Of a DNA stretch of 64,000 nucleotides, positions 18,335-25,384 are shown in pieces. The stretch is taken from the NCBI RefSeq assembly GCF_002795245.1, contig NZ_PGVG01000008.1, positions 171,543 to 235,542 of the forward strand. The letters are read 5' to 3'. Under the pieces are notes generated by a model that worked only from the letters and a program-made list of their open reading frames with translations, did not search any database and was not told where the DNA came from. The first letter of the stretch is position 1. Each line of letters opens with the position of its first letter. The translations under genes and the position numbers were made by a program. The stretch comes from Bradyrhizobium forestalis (GTDB lineage Bacteria > Pseudomonadota > Alphaproteobacteria > Rhizobiales > Xanthobacteraceae).

Positions 18335-19441
18335 TTACTTGTTTTCGAGCGCGCGCCGCTTCGCCTCGGCGTCGATGGTCTCGGCGAGATCGGGATGCCG
18401 CGCCATCAGCACGCGGAAATCGACGAGGTCGAGCACCAGAAGCCGTGACACTTTCGTGGTCGAGACGTTGGCCCCGCGCTTGTTGTTGCCGAGCAGCGCC
18501 ATCTCGCCGAAGAAGGCGCCTTCACCGAGCTGCACCTTCTTGCCGGGCAGATCGACTTCGACCTCGCCGGCGGCGATGAAATACATGCAGTCGCCTTGCG
18601 CGCCTTTGCGGATGATCGTGGTGCGCGCCGGCAGCTCGATGGTGCGCAGCATGTGAGTGACATCGGCGATGGCTGCGGGTCCCAGGGTCGCGAAGAACGG
18701 CACCTTGCTGACGGATTCCCAGGTCTTGAGGAAATTGTCGCGCCGCGTCTCCGCGGCAAAGCCGGTCGCCAGGATACCGGTCCAGAGGCCGAACACGCCG
18801 AGACCAGAGATCATCACCAGGGCCGCCACCACGCGTCCCAGCGGGGTGACCGGCACGACGTCGCCATAGCCCGTCGTGGTGAGAGTTACGACGGCCCACC
18901 ACAGTGCGTGCGGGACGCTGCCGAATGTCTGCGGCTGCACGTCCCGCTCCAGGAAATATTCGGCGACGGAGGCGAGGAAGACCACCATCAGGAAGATCAC
19001 GAGCACGCTGACCAGCGGCCCCGATTCCAGCACCAGCACGCGGCGCAGCTGCCGCAGGCCGGGAATGCCCGGCACCACCTTCAGCACCCAGAGCACGCTG
19101 AGCAGCCAGGCCGTCTTCGGCTCGACGCCGAGGAGAAGCGCGGCCGGCACGGCCAGCGCCCCGATCGCGTCGACGATGCCGGCGGAGGAGGACATGTAGA
19201 GCGCAAGGCGTCCAGATCGCGCCATGTGGCGCAGCCGCACCAGCCATTCGAACACGAAATAGGCGAGGCAGGTCCAGAGCAGGGCATCGACCCAGCCCCG
19301 CGCCTCTCTGGCTCGGTTGTCCGTCAGCAACACCATGCTGAGCACGCCGACGATCACCGCGACATAGGCCGCCTTGGTCATGTTGCGGCCGGCCGTGGCG
19401 GCCGCGAACTGGGCCAGAGCGGAAATCAGCGGCTTGGACAT
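18335..19441 (-). CDS. Cyclic-nucleotide-gated potassium channel, MloK1-like
   Basis: 368 residues with six hydrophobic segments. The pore region is WWAVVTLTTTGYGDVVPVTP, with K+ selectivity filter TTTGYGD at 188-194. A C-terminal cyclic-nucleotide-binding domain (about 245-350) includes the phosphate-binding cassette GEGAFFGEMALLGNNKRGA, with the key arginine at 322. Length and order match MloK1 from Mesorhizobium, a non-voltage-gated, cAMP-regulated K+ channel. There is little S4-type arginine periodicity. The role is inner-membrane K+ conductance coupled to cAMP. The stop codon is adjacent to the crotonase start. Confidence 0.92.
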   Translation of the reverse strand: MSKPLISALAQFAAATAGRNMTKAAYVAVIVGVLSMVLLTDNRAREARGWVDALLWTCLAYFVFEWLVRLRHMARSGRLALYMSSSAGIVDAIGALAVPAALLLGVEPKTAWLLSVLWVLKVVPGIPGLRQLRRVLVLESGPLVSVLVIFLMVVFLASVAEYFLERDVQPQTFGSVPHALWWAVVTLTTTGYGDVVPVTPLGRVVAALVMISGLGVFGLWTGILATGFAAETRRDNFLKTWESVSKVPFFATLGPAAIADVTHMLRTIELPARTTIIRKGAQGDCMYFIAAGEVEVDLPGKKVQLGEGAFFGEMALLGNNKRGANVSTTKVSRLLVLDLVDFRVLMARHPDLAETIDAEAKRRALENK

Positions 19442-19601
19442 GCGGGAAGGCTATTCGGTCTCGGGGCAAGTCTCGAGGCCCCGGTTGGGACGTCGGCGCC
19501 AAAGTGCCTGTCCGGGCGGAGGCCGTCAACGACGTGCAGGCCGTTTTGCCGGCGCCGCTGCGCCGGGCCGGCCTGTCCGTGTGCCGTCGCTGTCGGATTG
19601 C

Positions 19602-19820
19602 CTACCTGAAATGTGGCGGCTCGTCGTAGCCGCGGCGGCTGCTGAAGAACAGCAGCACCATCAGCCCGACGCCGACGATGACGGAAAACCCCGCGCCAAG
19701 CGCCAGCGCCACATAGCCTTCCGTCGGGATCGGCTCACCTTCGACCGCCATTGCGGAATAGGCGAAGTAGCCGGCCGCCGCCAGCATGACCAGAAGGAGG
19801 ATGATGAGGAGTGCACGCAT
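19602..19820 (-). CDS. Small two-helix membrane protein
   Basis: 72 residues with hydrophobic segments at about 3-22 (ALLIILLLVMLAAAGYFAY) and 38-60 (VALALGAGFSVIVGVGLMVL), ending in a polar SSRRGYDEPPHFR tail. The codon pattern is that of a real gene and no better frame overlaps it. No domain is recognised. It is 127 bp downstream of the TAXI receptor gene on the same strand, which suggests but does not prove a link. Confidence 0.65.
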   Translation of the reverse strand: MRALLIILLLVMLAAAGYFAYSAMAVEGEPIPTEGYVALALGAGFSVIVGVGLMVLLFFSSRRGYDEPPHFR

Positions 19821-19947
19821 GCCGCGTTCTCCGGTTGTAGCTGGAAACCAACGGTTGCGGATCGCGACGGTTCCTCAGTTCCGACCGTTGATTTACCGGG
19901 ATAAAAAGTCCGCCAGACCTGGGCCGAGGGGCGTCGCAACCGGCGGA

Positions 19948-21393
19948 TCAGGCACTCTGGGCGGTCTTCACCACCACGACATTGCTCTCGTCCAGCTGGG
20001 CCGGGCCGGCATCGCGCACCGTCTTTTCAGCTTCGCTGGCATGACGTTTCAGATAGTCGCGGCGCATGCCGATCTCGTCGCGGACGAATTCGTAGCCGAG
20101 CTTGAAGGTGTCGAGCCCGTCGGTACTGATGGTGCCGTCTCTGAGGCCGATAACGGCGCCGCGCAAGATGGCCTCGAGCTCGTCCTGGAGACATTCGAGC
20201 TGATCCAGCGAGTGGGCGTGCTCGATCCGCTCGCCGATGTCGAGGATGGCGGTCGAGAGCTCGCTGGCCTTCTCGGGTGCGATGCGGGTGATCTTGGCGT
20301 AGATCGCTGCGAAGATCGAGCCGATGACGCTGAGCGCGGCGGCGCCCAGATACATCAAGTCGCTGTACTTATCCATGAACGACTTGGTGTCGTCGTTGAT
20401 GTAGTCGGCGGCGCCCCGATGCGCGATCACGAAGGCGTCCTTCTCGACAGAGGCCGGCTCTATCCTGGTGGCGAAGCCGTTGTCGAGCCCGAGCGCGGAC
20501 TTGTTCTCGTAGATGGTGCGCGCGAGCTCGCCTGCCGTGCTCGGGGACATCCTGGATTGTGCGACCAGGAGCCATTCGAGCCCGATCGTGTCGAGATCGT
20601 CGTCGGGAATTTGCGGCGACGTCGACAACGTGCCCGCTGTCAGCGTCTCGTCGGAGATGCCCGGGAATTTGCGCGCGAGCGCCTTGGCCTCGTCGATCGC
20701 GTTCAGCGTGAAGCCGCCGCGCCTGGCGACTTGCTCATAGGATTTGTCCCGTACTGCTCTGGAGGTGTGAACGATGGCGATCACCGCACTGAAGCCGGCA
20801 GTCGGCGCGAACAGCTTGTCGAGCGTTGCGCCCTGCGGCGCCATCTGGATCTTCGTAGCCTCGGGGCCATCGGGAACGTCGAGGATGCTGCGGACGAAAG
20901 CGAGCGAGGATTCGTTCTCGGCGACGACCGCGACCTTCTTCTTCTTCAGCTCGGCGAGCGACTTGATCTTCTTGTTGCCGGGACCAAGCAGGAGCACGAG
21001 ATCGTGCTCGAGGATCGCGAGCGTGCGCGCCCGCAGCGGCACCTTGGCGTCCGTGCGCAGCACGGCGAGGTCGGCCTGCTTGCGGTCGAACTGCGCGATC
21101 GCCTTGGCATTGTCGGCGTTGTTGACGACCTTGATCCGGAAGCGGGAAGCGTTGTTCTTCAGAAGAGCGGCGAGCTTGGCCGCGAACAGCGCCTCGTCGC
21201 TGTTGGGGCTACCGACGGCAAAGGTGAGCGTTTCCGAATTGTGCACCAGCGTGCGGCCGGCCCAGACGGTGGCAAGCGACAGCAGCAGGGTCAGCACGAC
21301 GTAGAGGAAAACCTGCTGCTGGTTGGTCTTGATCACCTTGGGACGCCGGGGCGGCGGCGCGGTCGGCGATGCGGTGGGGCCGTCAGTACTCAT
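19948..21393 (-). CDS. Membrane-anchored TAXI-family TRAP solute receptor
   Basis: 481 residues. After a Pro-rich cytoplasmic leader (TASPTAPPPRRPKVIK) a membrane segment appears at about residues 28-48 (VFLYVVLTLLLSLATVWAG). The NMT1/TAXI-like binding domain (about 55-340) includes TLTFAVGSPNSDEALFAAKL and KADLAVLRTDAKV. A second membrane segment is near 350-372 (MYLGAAALSVIGSIFAAIY), followed by a ~100-residue helical tail. Ordinary TAXI proteins are soluble, ~320 residues and paired with a DctM-like permease; here there is no permease and two membrane anchors. It may therefore be a sensor/receptor rather than part of a transporter. Confidence 0.8.
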   Translation of the reverse strand: MSTDGPTASPTAPPPRRPKVIKTNQQQVFLYVVLTLLLSLATVWAGRTLVHNSETLTFAVGSPNSDEALFAAKLAALLKNNASRFRIKVVNNADNAKAIAQFDRKQADLAVLRTDAKVPLRARTLAILEHDLVLLLGPGNKKIKSLAELKKKKVAVVAENESSLAFVRSILDVPDGPEATKIQMAPQGATLDKLFAPTAGFSAVIAIVHTSRAVRDKSYEQVARRGGFTLNAIDEAKALARKFPGISDETLTAGTLSTSPQIPDDDLDTIGLEWLLVAQSRMSPSTAGELARTIYENKSALGLDNGFATRIEPASVEKDAFVIAHRGAADYINDDTKSFMDKYSDLMYLGAAALSVIGSIFAAIYAKITRIAPEKASELSTAILDIGERIEHAHSLDQLECLQDELEAILRGAVIGLRDGTISTDGLDTFKLGYEFVRDEIGMRRDYLKRHASEAEKTVRDAGPAQLDESNVVVVKTAQSA

Positions 21394-21756
21394 GGCAGCA
21401 CTCTGGCCTTATTCTTCGGAGACGGGCGGTTCGCTGGTGCGATCGCTGCGGACGCCCTGTAATTCGTAAGCGCCTGAAAAAAGAACGATATTCTCTACCG
21501 CCGATGATAGCGTGACGGTAGCGGAATGCAAATTTCGAGCCGAAGGTAACCTTACTCGATGCGGCAGCGGCGATTGGTCATCCTATCACCAGTTAGCCAC
21601 AGTTGGCGATTTTCCGGTTCCACCGGCTGCATTCCGCCGCCGGAGATGTCATAAATCACGCGTCCCGGCCATTTGACCGGTCCTAGAAGAAGTTGCGCTG
21701 AACGCTCCAATTCTTCTCGTCACGTCAATGAGGGCGTCAGCTTGTCGTTTCCACCC
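21394..21756. other. 363-bp intergenic region between divergent TAXI and DUF3307 genes
   Basis: No credible coding frame is present. It must hold the two divergent promoters. The only structure noticed is a 6-bp inverted repeat, CTACCG (21495-21500) and CGGTAG (21516-21521), about 100 bp upstream of the TAXI gene. Confidence 0.5.
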
Positions 21757-22143
21757 ATGTCATCGGCGATTCCGGTTGAAGCGCTCATTGGCTGGATGTT
21801 GCTGCTCACCTTCAAGCACATCATCGCCGATTTCGTTCTTCAGACCGCCTGGATGGCGCACGGCAAGGACCAGAAACATGGCTGGGCCCTGCCGCTTCTG
21901 GTGCACTGCCTGGTCCACCTTGCCGTTGCGCTGCCCCTGATCCTGATCGTGGCGCCAAAATTCTGGTTCGTGGCCTTCATTGATTTTGTGATCCACATCA
22001 CGATCGACCGCGCCAAGGGATTCGTCTCGGCCAATTTCGGCGTCGACCTCGCGCATCCCTGGTTCTGGACCCTGATCGGCGTCGACCAGGCGCTGCATCA
22101 TCTGACCGGCTTCGGCCTCTCCATCTTCATGGCGGCGAACTGA
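21757..22143 (+). CDS. DUF3307-type small membrane protein
   Basis: 128 residues from MSSAIPVEAL. Features are LLLTFKHIIADFVLQTAWMA, conserved histidines and HGWALPLLVHCLVHLAVALP, and membrane segments at about 30-65 and 70-95 with VIHITIDRAKG between them. This arrangement of H/D residues at membrane borders is characteristic of DUF3307 proteins, of unknown function. Upstream in-frame ATG/TTG codons exist, but the preceding residues lack the hydrophobic character of the family. Confidence 0.75.
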   Translation: MSSAIPVEALIGWMLLLTFKHIIADFVLQTAWMAHGKDQKHGWALPLLVHCLVHLAVALPLILIVAPKFWFVAFIDFVIHITIDRAKGFVSANFGVDLAHPWFWTLIGVDQALHHLTGFGLSIFMAAN

Positions 22144-22177
22144 GGTGGCCGCGCTCGGCTGACGGCTCGGCCTGCAT

Positions 22178-22296
22178 GGTTCGAGACGCGCCGTAAGGCG
22201 GCGCTCCTCACCATGAGGGTTTGGCAATTCGCCGCGAACCACGACCTCATCCTGAGGGCCCGCCAAAGGCGGGCGTCTCGAAGGATGGCCGCAAGG
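22178..22296. repeat. Dispersed intergenic repeat with TCGAGACGC / GCGTCTCGA ends
   Basis: It starts GGTTCGAGACGCGCC and ends GGCGTCTCGAAGGATGG, with internal CTCCTCACCATGAGGGT and CCTCATCCTGAGG pieces forming short hairpins. Composition and layout match the mobile palindromic elements common between rhizobial genes. It lies between the DUF3307 gene and the next gene. Confidence 0.65.
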
Positions 22297-22431
22297 TAGC
22301 CGCCAACCCGGTTTCAGCGCCCCACTGATTCGCGGGTCACGCGCAACCACCCCCCGGTGACTACCGGGCAGCGTGGTTAACCTTTCGTTAGAGAATTGCG
22401 CTGCATCTTCCGCACACGAGGGAGAACTGCA

Positions 22432-22830
22432 ATGTTTTCAAGCCGCGATTCCTTTGAAAGCGATTTCTGCCCGGTCCGCGACGAGCTCCTTGGCGAGATG
22501 TATCGCGCCAGCGAGAGTGGGCTGCCGAGGCTGGTTGAGAGTGTTTCCCCTGACGCGCGCGCCAGGCTGGCGCTGTTCTGCTATCGCCGCAGCCATCTGC
22601 ACTCGCTGGCGGTCGCGATCGCAGCAAGCTGCAGCGAGCGCGACCTGATCGAGAACGGCGGCCGCGTCGGCTCGACGCTCTACGCGTTGTCGCGTGAGCG
22701 CTCGACCAAATCGTCGCCGTCGCTGTCGGGTGGCCGCAAGCCGATCACGCTGTCGACCAAGCCGCTCTCGGTGCTCGCACCGCTCGATGACGAGCTCGAC
22801 GACGAGATCAGCGAAGCGGTTCCCGCCTAA
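22432..22830 (+). CDS. Conserved hypothetical protein, 132 aa
   Basis: It begins MFSSRDSFESDFC, seven bases after a GGGAGAA ribosome site; the 12 codons upstream in the same frame are Arg-rich and improbable. The first 70 residues look folded and helical (LVESVSPDARARLALFCYRR, HLHSLAVAIAASC), while the tail is Ser/Lys then acidic (DDELDDEISE). No domain is recognised and no partner is suggested by the neighbours. Confidence 0.65.
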   Translation: MFSSRDSFESDFCPVRDELLGEMYRASESGLPRLVESVSPDARARLALFCYRRSHLHSLAVAIAASCSERDLIENGGRVGSTLYALSRERSTKSSPSLSGGRKPITLSTKPLSVLAPLDDELDDEISEAVPA

Positions 22831-22930
22831 GCGACTGCTTGTTGGTGCGTGATCTCCGCGCAAACGCTTTGCGTTTGTCGCGCCGAAAAGCGCTGCACAC
22901 TTTGCGCTAACGCGGCCCTCCGGGTCCGGA

Positions 22931-23245
22931 TCATGCGCTAGCGATTACGGGCAGTCCAAACTTTCGCCGCGCCATCGCGCATTCGGCATCGCCCGGCATG
23001 CAGGTGCGGCACACTTCCGGCCGCACGTCATAGATGCCGCAGGCCGTCATCTTTCCGATCTCTCCCTGCAAGGCCGAGCAGCGATCACCCTCGCAGCGCA
23101 TGCCGGACTGGCGCGCATTGACCAGCGTTTCGGGAATCGCGGCAAGCTCCTCGTCGCTCTCGATCGAGAAGCGCGGCCAGTTCGCCGAATAGCCGCAGCA
23201 GGCGCCGCACCCTTGACAACAGCTCGACAGGTCGATCGCTTCCAT
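22931..23245 (-). CDS. YkgJ-type cysteine-cluster protein (putative zinc/iron chelating)
   Basis: 104 residues with twelve cysteines. The N-terminal SSCCQGCGACCGYS, central CEGDRC and C-terminal CGIYDVRPEVCRTCMPGDAEC patterns are those of the CxxCxxCC (YkgJ) family, thought to bind zinc or an Fe-S cluster. The start at 23245 is five bases beyond the stop of the WYL regulator gene, so the two are co-transcribed. The longer frame to 23398 overlaps that gene and was rejected. The function is unknown. Confidence 0.85.
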   Translation of the reverse strand: MEAIDLSSCCQGCGACCGYSANWPRFSIESDEELAAIPETLVNARQSGMRCEGDRCSALQGEIGKMTACGIYDVRPEVCRTCMPGDAECAMARRKFGLPVIASA

Positions 23246-23250
23246 CGTCC

Positions 23251-23949
23251 TCACGTATCCTTTGGCGGACCCCAGACCAGGCTCTGCCGCCATCTTGCGC
23301 GCAGCACGTCGCGCCGCTCCGGATATTTCTCGTCGAGATAGGTCGCCTCGACCACGCGGTCGGTGCGGAAGCTGCGGAAGTCGCCGCGCAGCTCGCACCA
23401 GGCCGCCAGCAGCCGCACCGCTTCGAGATAGCCGACCGAGATCGGCCAGATCATGCGCTCGCTGGGGCGGCCTTGCTCGTCGCGATAGCGCAGCATGATC
23501 TTCTTGCCTTCGTGAATCTGGGTACGGGTGCGCGCCATGTCCAGGCGGTCCGGCTCCCTGTTCCAGCTCGGCCGCGCCCGGCTCGCCGGCTCCAGCACGA
23601 AGGGCCGCAGGCGCTCAGGCACGGTGTCGGCGATCTTGGCCATCAAGTCCTCGGCTGCGCGCGCCAGCGCGGAGTCGGCGTGGCCCGCGACCCATTGGGC
23701 GCCCAGCACCGCCGCCTCGATCTCGTCGGGTGTCAGCATCAGCGGCGGGAGGTCAAAACCCTTTTCCAGGATGTAACCCATGCCGGCCTCGCCGCGGATC
23801 GGCACGCGCTGGCCGATCAGGGTTGCGATGTCGCGATAGATGGTGCGCTTCGAGGTCTCGAGCTCGGCCGCGATCGCGTCCGCCGTCAGCGGCTTACGCG
23901 TGCGCCTCAGCACCTGGATGATTTGAAACAGCCGGTCGGCGCGTCTCAT
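23251..23949 (-). CDS. WYL-domain transcriptional regulator (module 2)
   Basis: 232 residues. The N-terminal HTH is MRRADRLFQIIQVLRRTRKP with TSKRTIYRDIATLIGQRVPI. The WYL-like region contains KKIMLRYRDEQGRPSERMIW and AAWCELRGDFRSFRTDRV. It is shorter than module 1's regulator but has the same order of domains. The gene is divergent from a small ORF and a GST gene, and two 20-bp sites fitting GCTGnCAnnATnnTGnCAGC lie in that gap and in front of the GST, marking a probable regulon. The YkgJ-type gene follows after 5 bp. Confidence 0.9.
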   Translation of the reverse strand: MRRADRLFQIIQVLRRTRKPLTADAIAAELETSKRTIYRDIATLIGQRVPIRGEAGMGYILEKGFDLPPLMLTPDEIEAAVLGAQWVAGHADSALARAAEDLMAKIADTVPERLRPFVLEPASRARPSWNREPDRLDMARTRTQIHEGKKIMLRYRDEQGRPSERMIWPISVGYLEAVRLLAAWCELRGDFRSFRTDRVVEATYLDEKYPERRDVLRARWRQSLVWGPPKDT

Positions 23950-24008
23950 GACAGGTCTCTTATCGCTGCTTTTTCTCGGTGGTCTTTTTCAAAAGGCGGC
24001 GCGCGGCT

Positions 24009-24028
24009 GCTGACAGGATGTTGGCAGC
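24009..24028. promoter_or_regulatory. WYL module 2 operator A
   Basis: GCTGACAGGATGTTGGCAGC fits the symmetrical pattern GCTGnCAnnATnnTGnCAGC. It is 60 bp upstream of the WYL regulator start and 49 bp upstream of the small plus-strand ORF. A second, perfectly symmetrical match occurs at 24320-24339. Confidence 0.7.
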
Positions 24029-24076
24029 AGGGGAGTTCTATACCGGGACAACACATCGACTGAAGAGGATTTGTCC

Positions 24077-24352
24077 ATGATCATTCCAACCCATTTCGGC
24101 CCTGCCGGCCCGTTGTGGCGGAGCCAGCCTTTCCAGGTGCAGGCGTGGCAGGCTTGGGCATTCAGCCGCCTCGTCTCGCTTGATTTCATGGTCGTCGACC
24201 TCCGCCTTGCGCTCGCGACCGCCGTGACGCGTTCGCTGGTCCATGCCGCGGATGCGCTGGTCCGCCATGTGATGGGCCGCGCCTGGCGAGGGGCCCGCTT
24301 CGCAGAAGATATCACGGCTGCTGCCACCATGGTGGCAGCAGCCGGCCGCTAG
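24077..24352 (+). CDS. Small hypothetical protein, 91 aa
   Basis: It starts at ATG 24077, eight bases after an AGAGGA site. The translation is helical and amphipathic with many Ala/Arg/Val (LVSLDFMVVDLRLALATAVT, ADALVRHVMGRAWRGARF), without a signal peptide or recognised domain. Its last codons (AAATMVAAAGR) are formed by a 28-bp perfect palindrome containing operator B. It lies between the WYL regulator and the GST and would be co-controlled with the GST. It could be a non-coding leader instead; confidence is moderate. Confidence 0.5.
   Translation: MIIPTHFGPAGPLWRSQPFQVQAWQAWAFSRLVSLDFMVVDLRLALATAVTRSLVHAADALVRHVMGRAWRGARFAEDITAAATMVAAAGR
24320..24339. promoter_or_regulatory. WYL module 2 operator B (core of a 28-bp perfect palindrome)
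   Basis: GCTGCCACCATGGTGGCAGC is perfectly symmetrical, extended by four matching bases on each side (24316-24343). It matches operator A and lies 47 bp upstream of the GST start, inside the 3' end of the small ORF. Confidence 0.75.
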
Positions 24353-24386
24353 GTTCCTTCAATTCGACAGGTTCAGGAGAGCTCGC

Positions 24387-25115
24387 ATGATCACGCTTTA
24401 CGGCTTTGGCGCCGGCTTCGGCCTGCCGGAAATCAGCCCCTTCGTCACCAAGACGGAGGTGCAGCTCAAGATGGCGGGGCTGCCTTACCGGAAGGAGCGG
24501 GCGATGCCGCCCGCTTCGCCCAAGGGGCAGCTGCCGTTCATCGACGACGGCGGCGAGGCGGTGGCCGATTCCACCTTCATCCGCGCCCATATCGAGCGCC
24601 GCTACGGCTTCGATTTCGATGCCGGCCTGTCGCTGGCCGAACGTGCGCAGGCCTGGGCGTTCGAGCGCATGATCGAGCATCACGTCTATTGGGCGCTGGT
24701 CGGCGCCCGCTGGGTGGATCCGGTGAACTTCGCCAAGGGTCCTGCGCATTTCTTCGACGGTGCGCCGGAGCACAACCGCGAAAAACTGCGCGAGGACGCG
24801 CAGTTCCGCGTCGCCGAGAACTATCTGCTCTCCGGCCTCGGCCGCCATGCGCCTGATGACGACGTCGATCTCGCCGTGCGCTCGCTGTTCGCGCTGTCGG
24901 TGCAGCTCGGCGACAAGGCGTACCTGATGGGCAACAAGCCCTGCGGCGTCGATGCGACAGCCTTCGGCGCACTCGCCGGCATTTTGACGCCGTTCTTCGA
25001 GTCAGGACTGCGGCAGCGGGCCGAGGGATTTCCGAACCTCACCGCTTATGTCGACCGCATGATGGACAATTACTATCCGGAGTTCGCCTGGACCCCGCTG
25101 CGGCAGGCGGCTTAG
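24387..25115 (+). CDS. Glutathione S-transferase family protein (module 2)
   Basis: 242 residues with an AGGAGAG site upstream of the ATG. The N-terminal domain reads ITLYGFGAGFGLPEISPFVTK, then PPASPKGQLPFIDDGGEAVA (cis-Pro loop) and DSTFIRAHIERRYGF (Ser contact to glutathione). The helical C-terminal part includes KPCGVDATAFGALAGIL, a GST_C_6/metaxin-like N-capping region, which places it with FAX/metaxin-like GSTs rather than module 1's subtype. The substrate is unknown. Regulation by the WYL protein is suggested by operator B. Confidence 0.87.
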   Translation: MITLYGFGAGFGLPEISPFVTKTEVQLKMAGLPYRKERAMPPASPKGQLPFIDDGGEAVADSTFIRAHIERRYGFDFDAGLSLAERAQAWAFERMIEHHVYWALVGARWVDPVNFAKGPAHFFDGAPEHNREKLREDAQFRVAENYLLSGLGRHAPDDDVDLAVRSLFALSVQLGDKAYLMGNKPCGVDATAFGALAGILTPFFESGLRQRAEGFPNLTAYVDRMMDNYYPEFAWTPLRQAA

Positions 25116-25140
25116 CAACGGCGTAGCCACGGGCTCGATG

Positions 25141-25290
25141 CACCTCTCCCGCTTGCGGGAGAGGTCGGCGCGCTCGCAGAGCGCGGCGGGTGAGGGTTCT
25201 CTCCTCTGGCGGATTTCCTCGGCGAAGTCGGGACAATCCCAATGCGGAGGCACCCTCTCCCCAACCCTCTCCCGCAAGCGGGAGAGGGGG
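25141..25290. repeat. Dispersed palindromic element, CCTCTCCC family, copy 1
   Basis: The element is bracketed by CACCTCTCCCGCTTGCGGGA at the left and CTCTCCCGCAAGCGGGAGAG at the right, each able to fold as a hairpin, with GGCGGGTGAGGG between. The same pattern recurs at 27075, 32232, 34291 and 59174. Every copy is intergenic. Confidence 0.8.
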
Positions 25291-25335
25291 CGCAGCAAGA
25301 CTGCGGCCCCAGTTCGCGCCTCATTGCTCAACAAA

Positions 25336-25360
25336 AGAGCCGGCCCAATGGGCCGGCTCT
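25336..25360 (-). terminator. Strong intrinsic terminator after the 25385 receptor gene
   Basis: AGAGCCGGCCC (25336-25346) and GGGCCGGCTCT (25350-25360) make a perfect 11-bp stem with an AAT loop, followed on the minus strand by TTTTG. It lies 25 bp past the receptor stop. Confidence 0.85.
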
Positions 25361-25384
25361 CGTCGTCTCAAATCTTCGCTATGC

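Noticed and set aside
19786..21462. 558-codon plus-strand open frame opposite the TAXI gene
   Set aside because: It is antisense to a well-conserved receptor gene, and its composition is Arg/Asp/Gly-rich without domains.
22855..22890. CGCAAACGCTTTGCGTTTG hairpin as terminator
   Set aside because: It is symmetrical but lacks a T-run and lies in a GC-rich repeat-like stretch between convergent genes. It could be another dispersed repeat, and the evidence is too thin to call.
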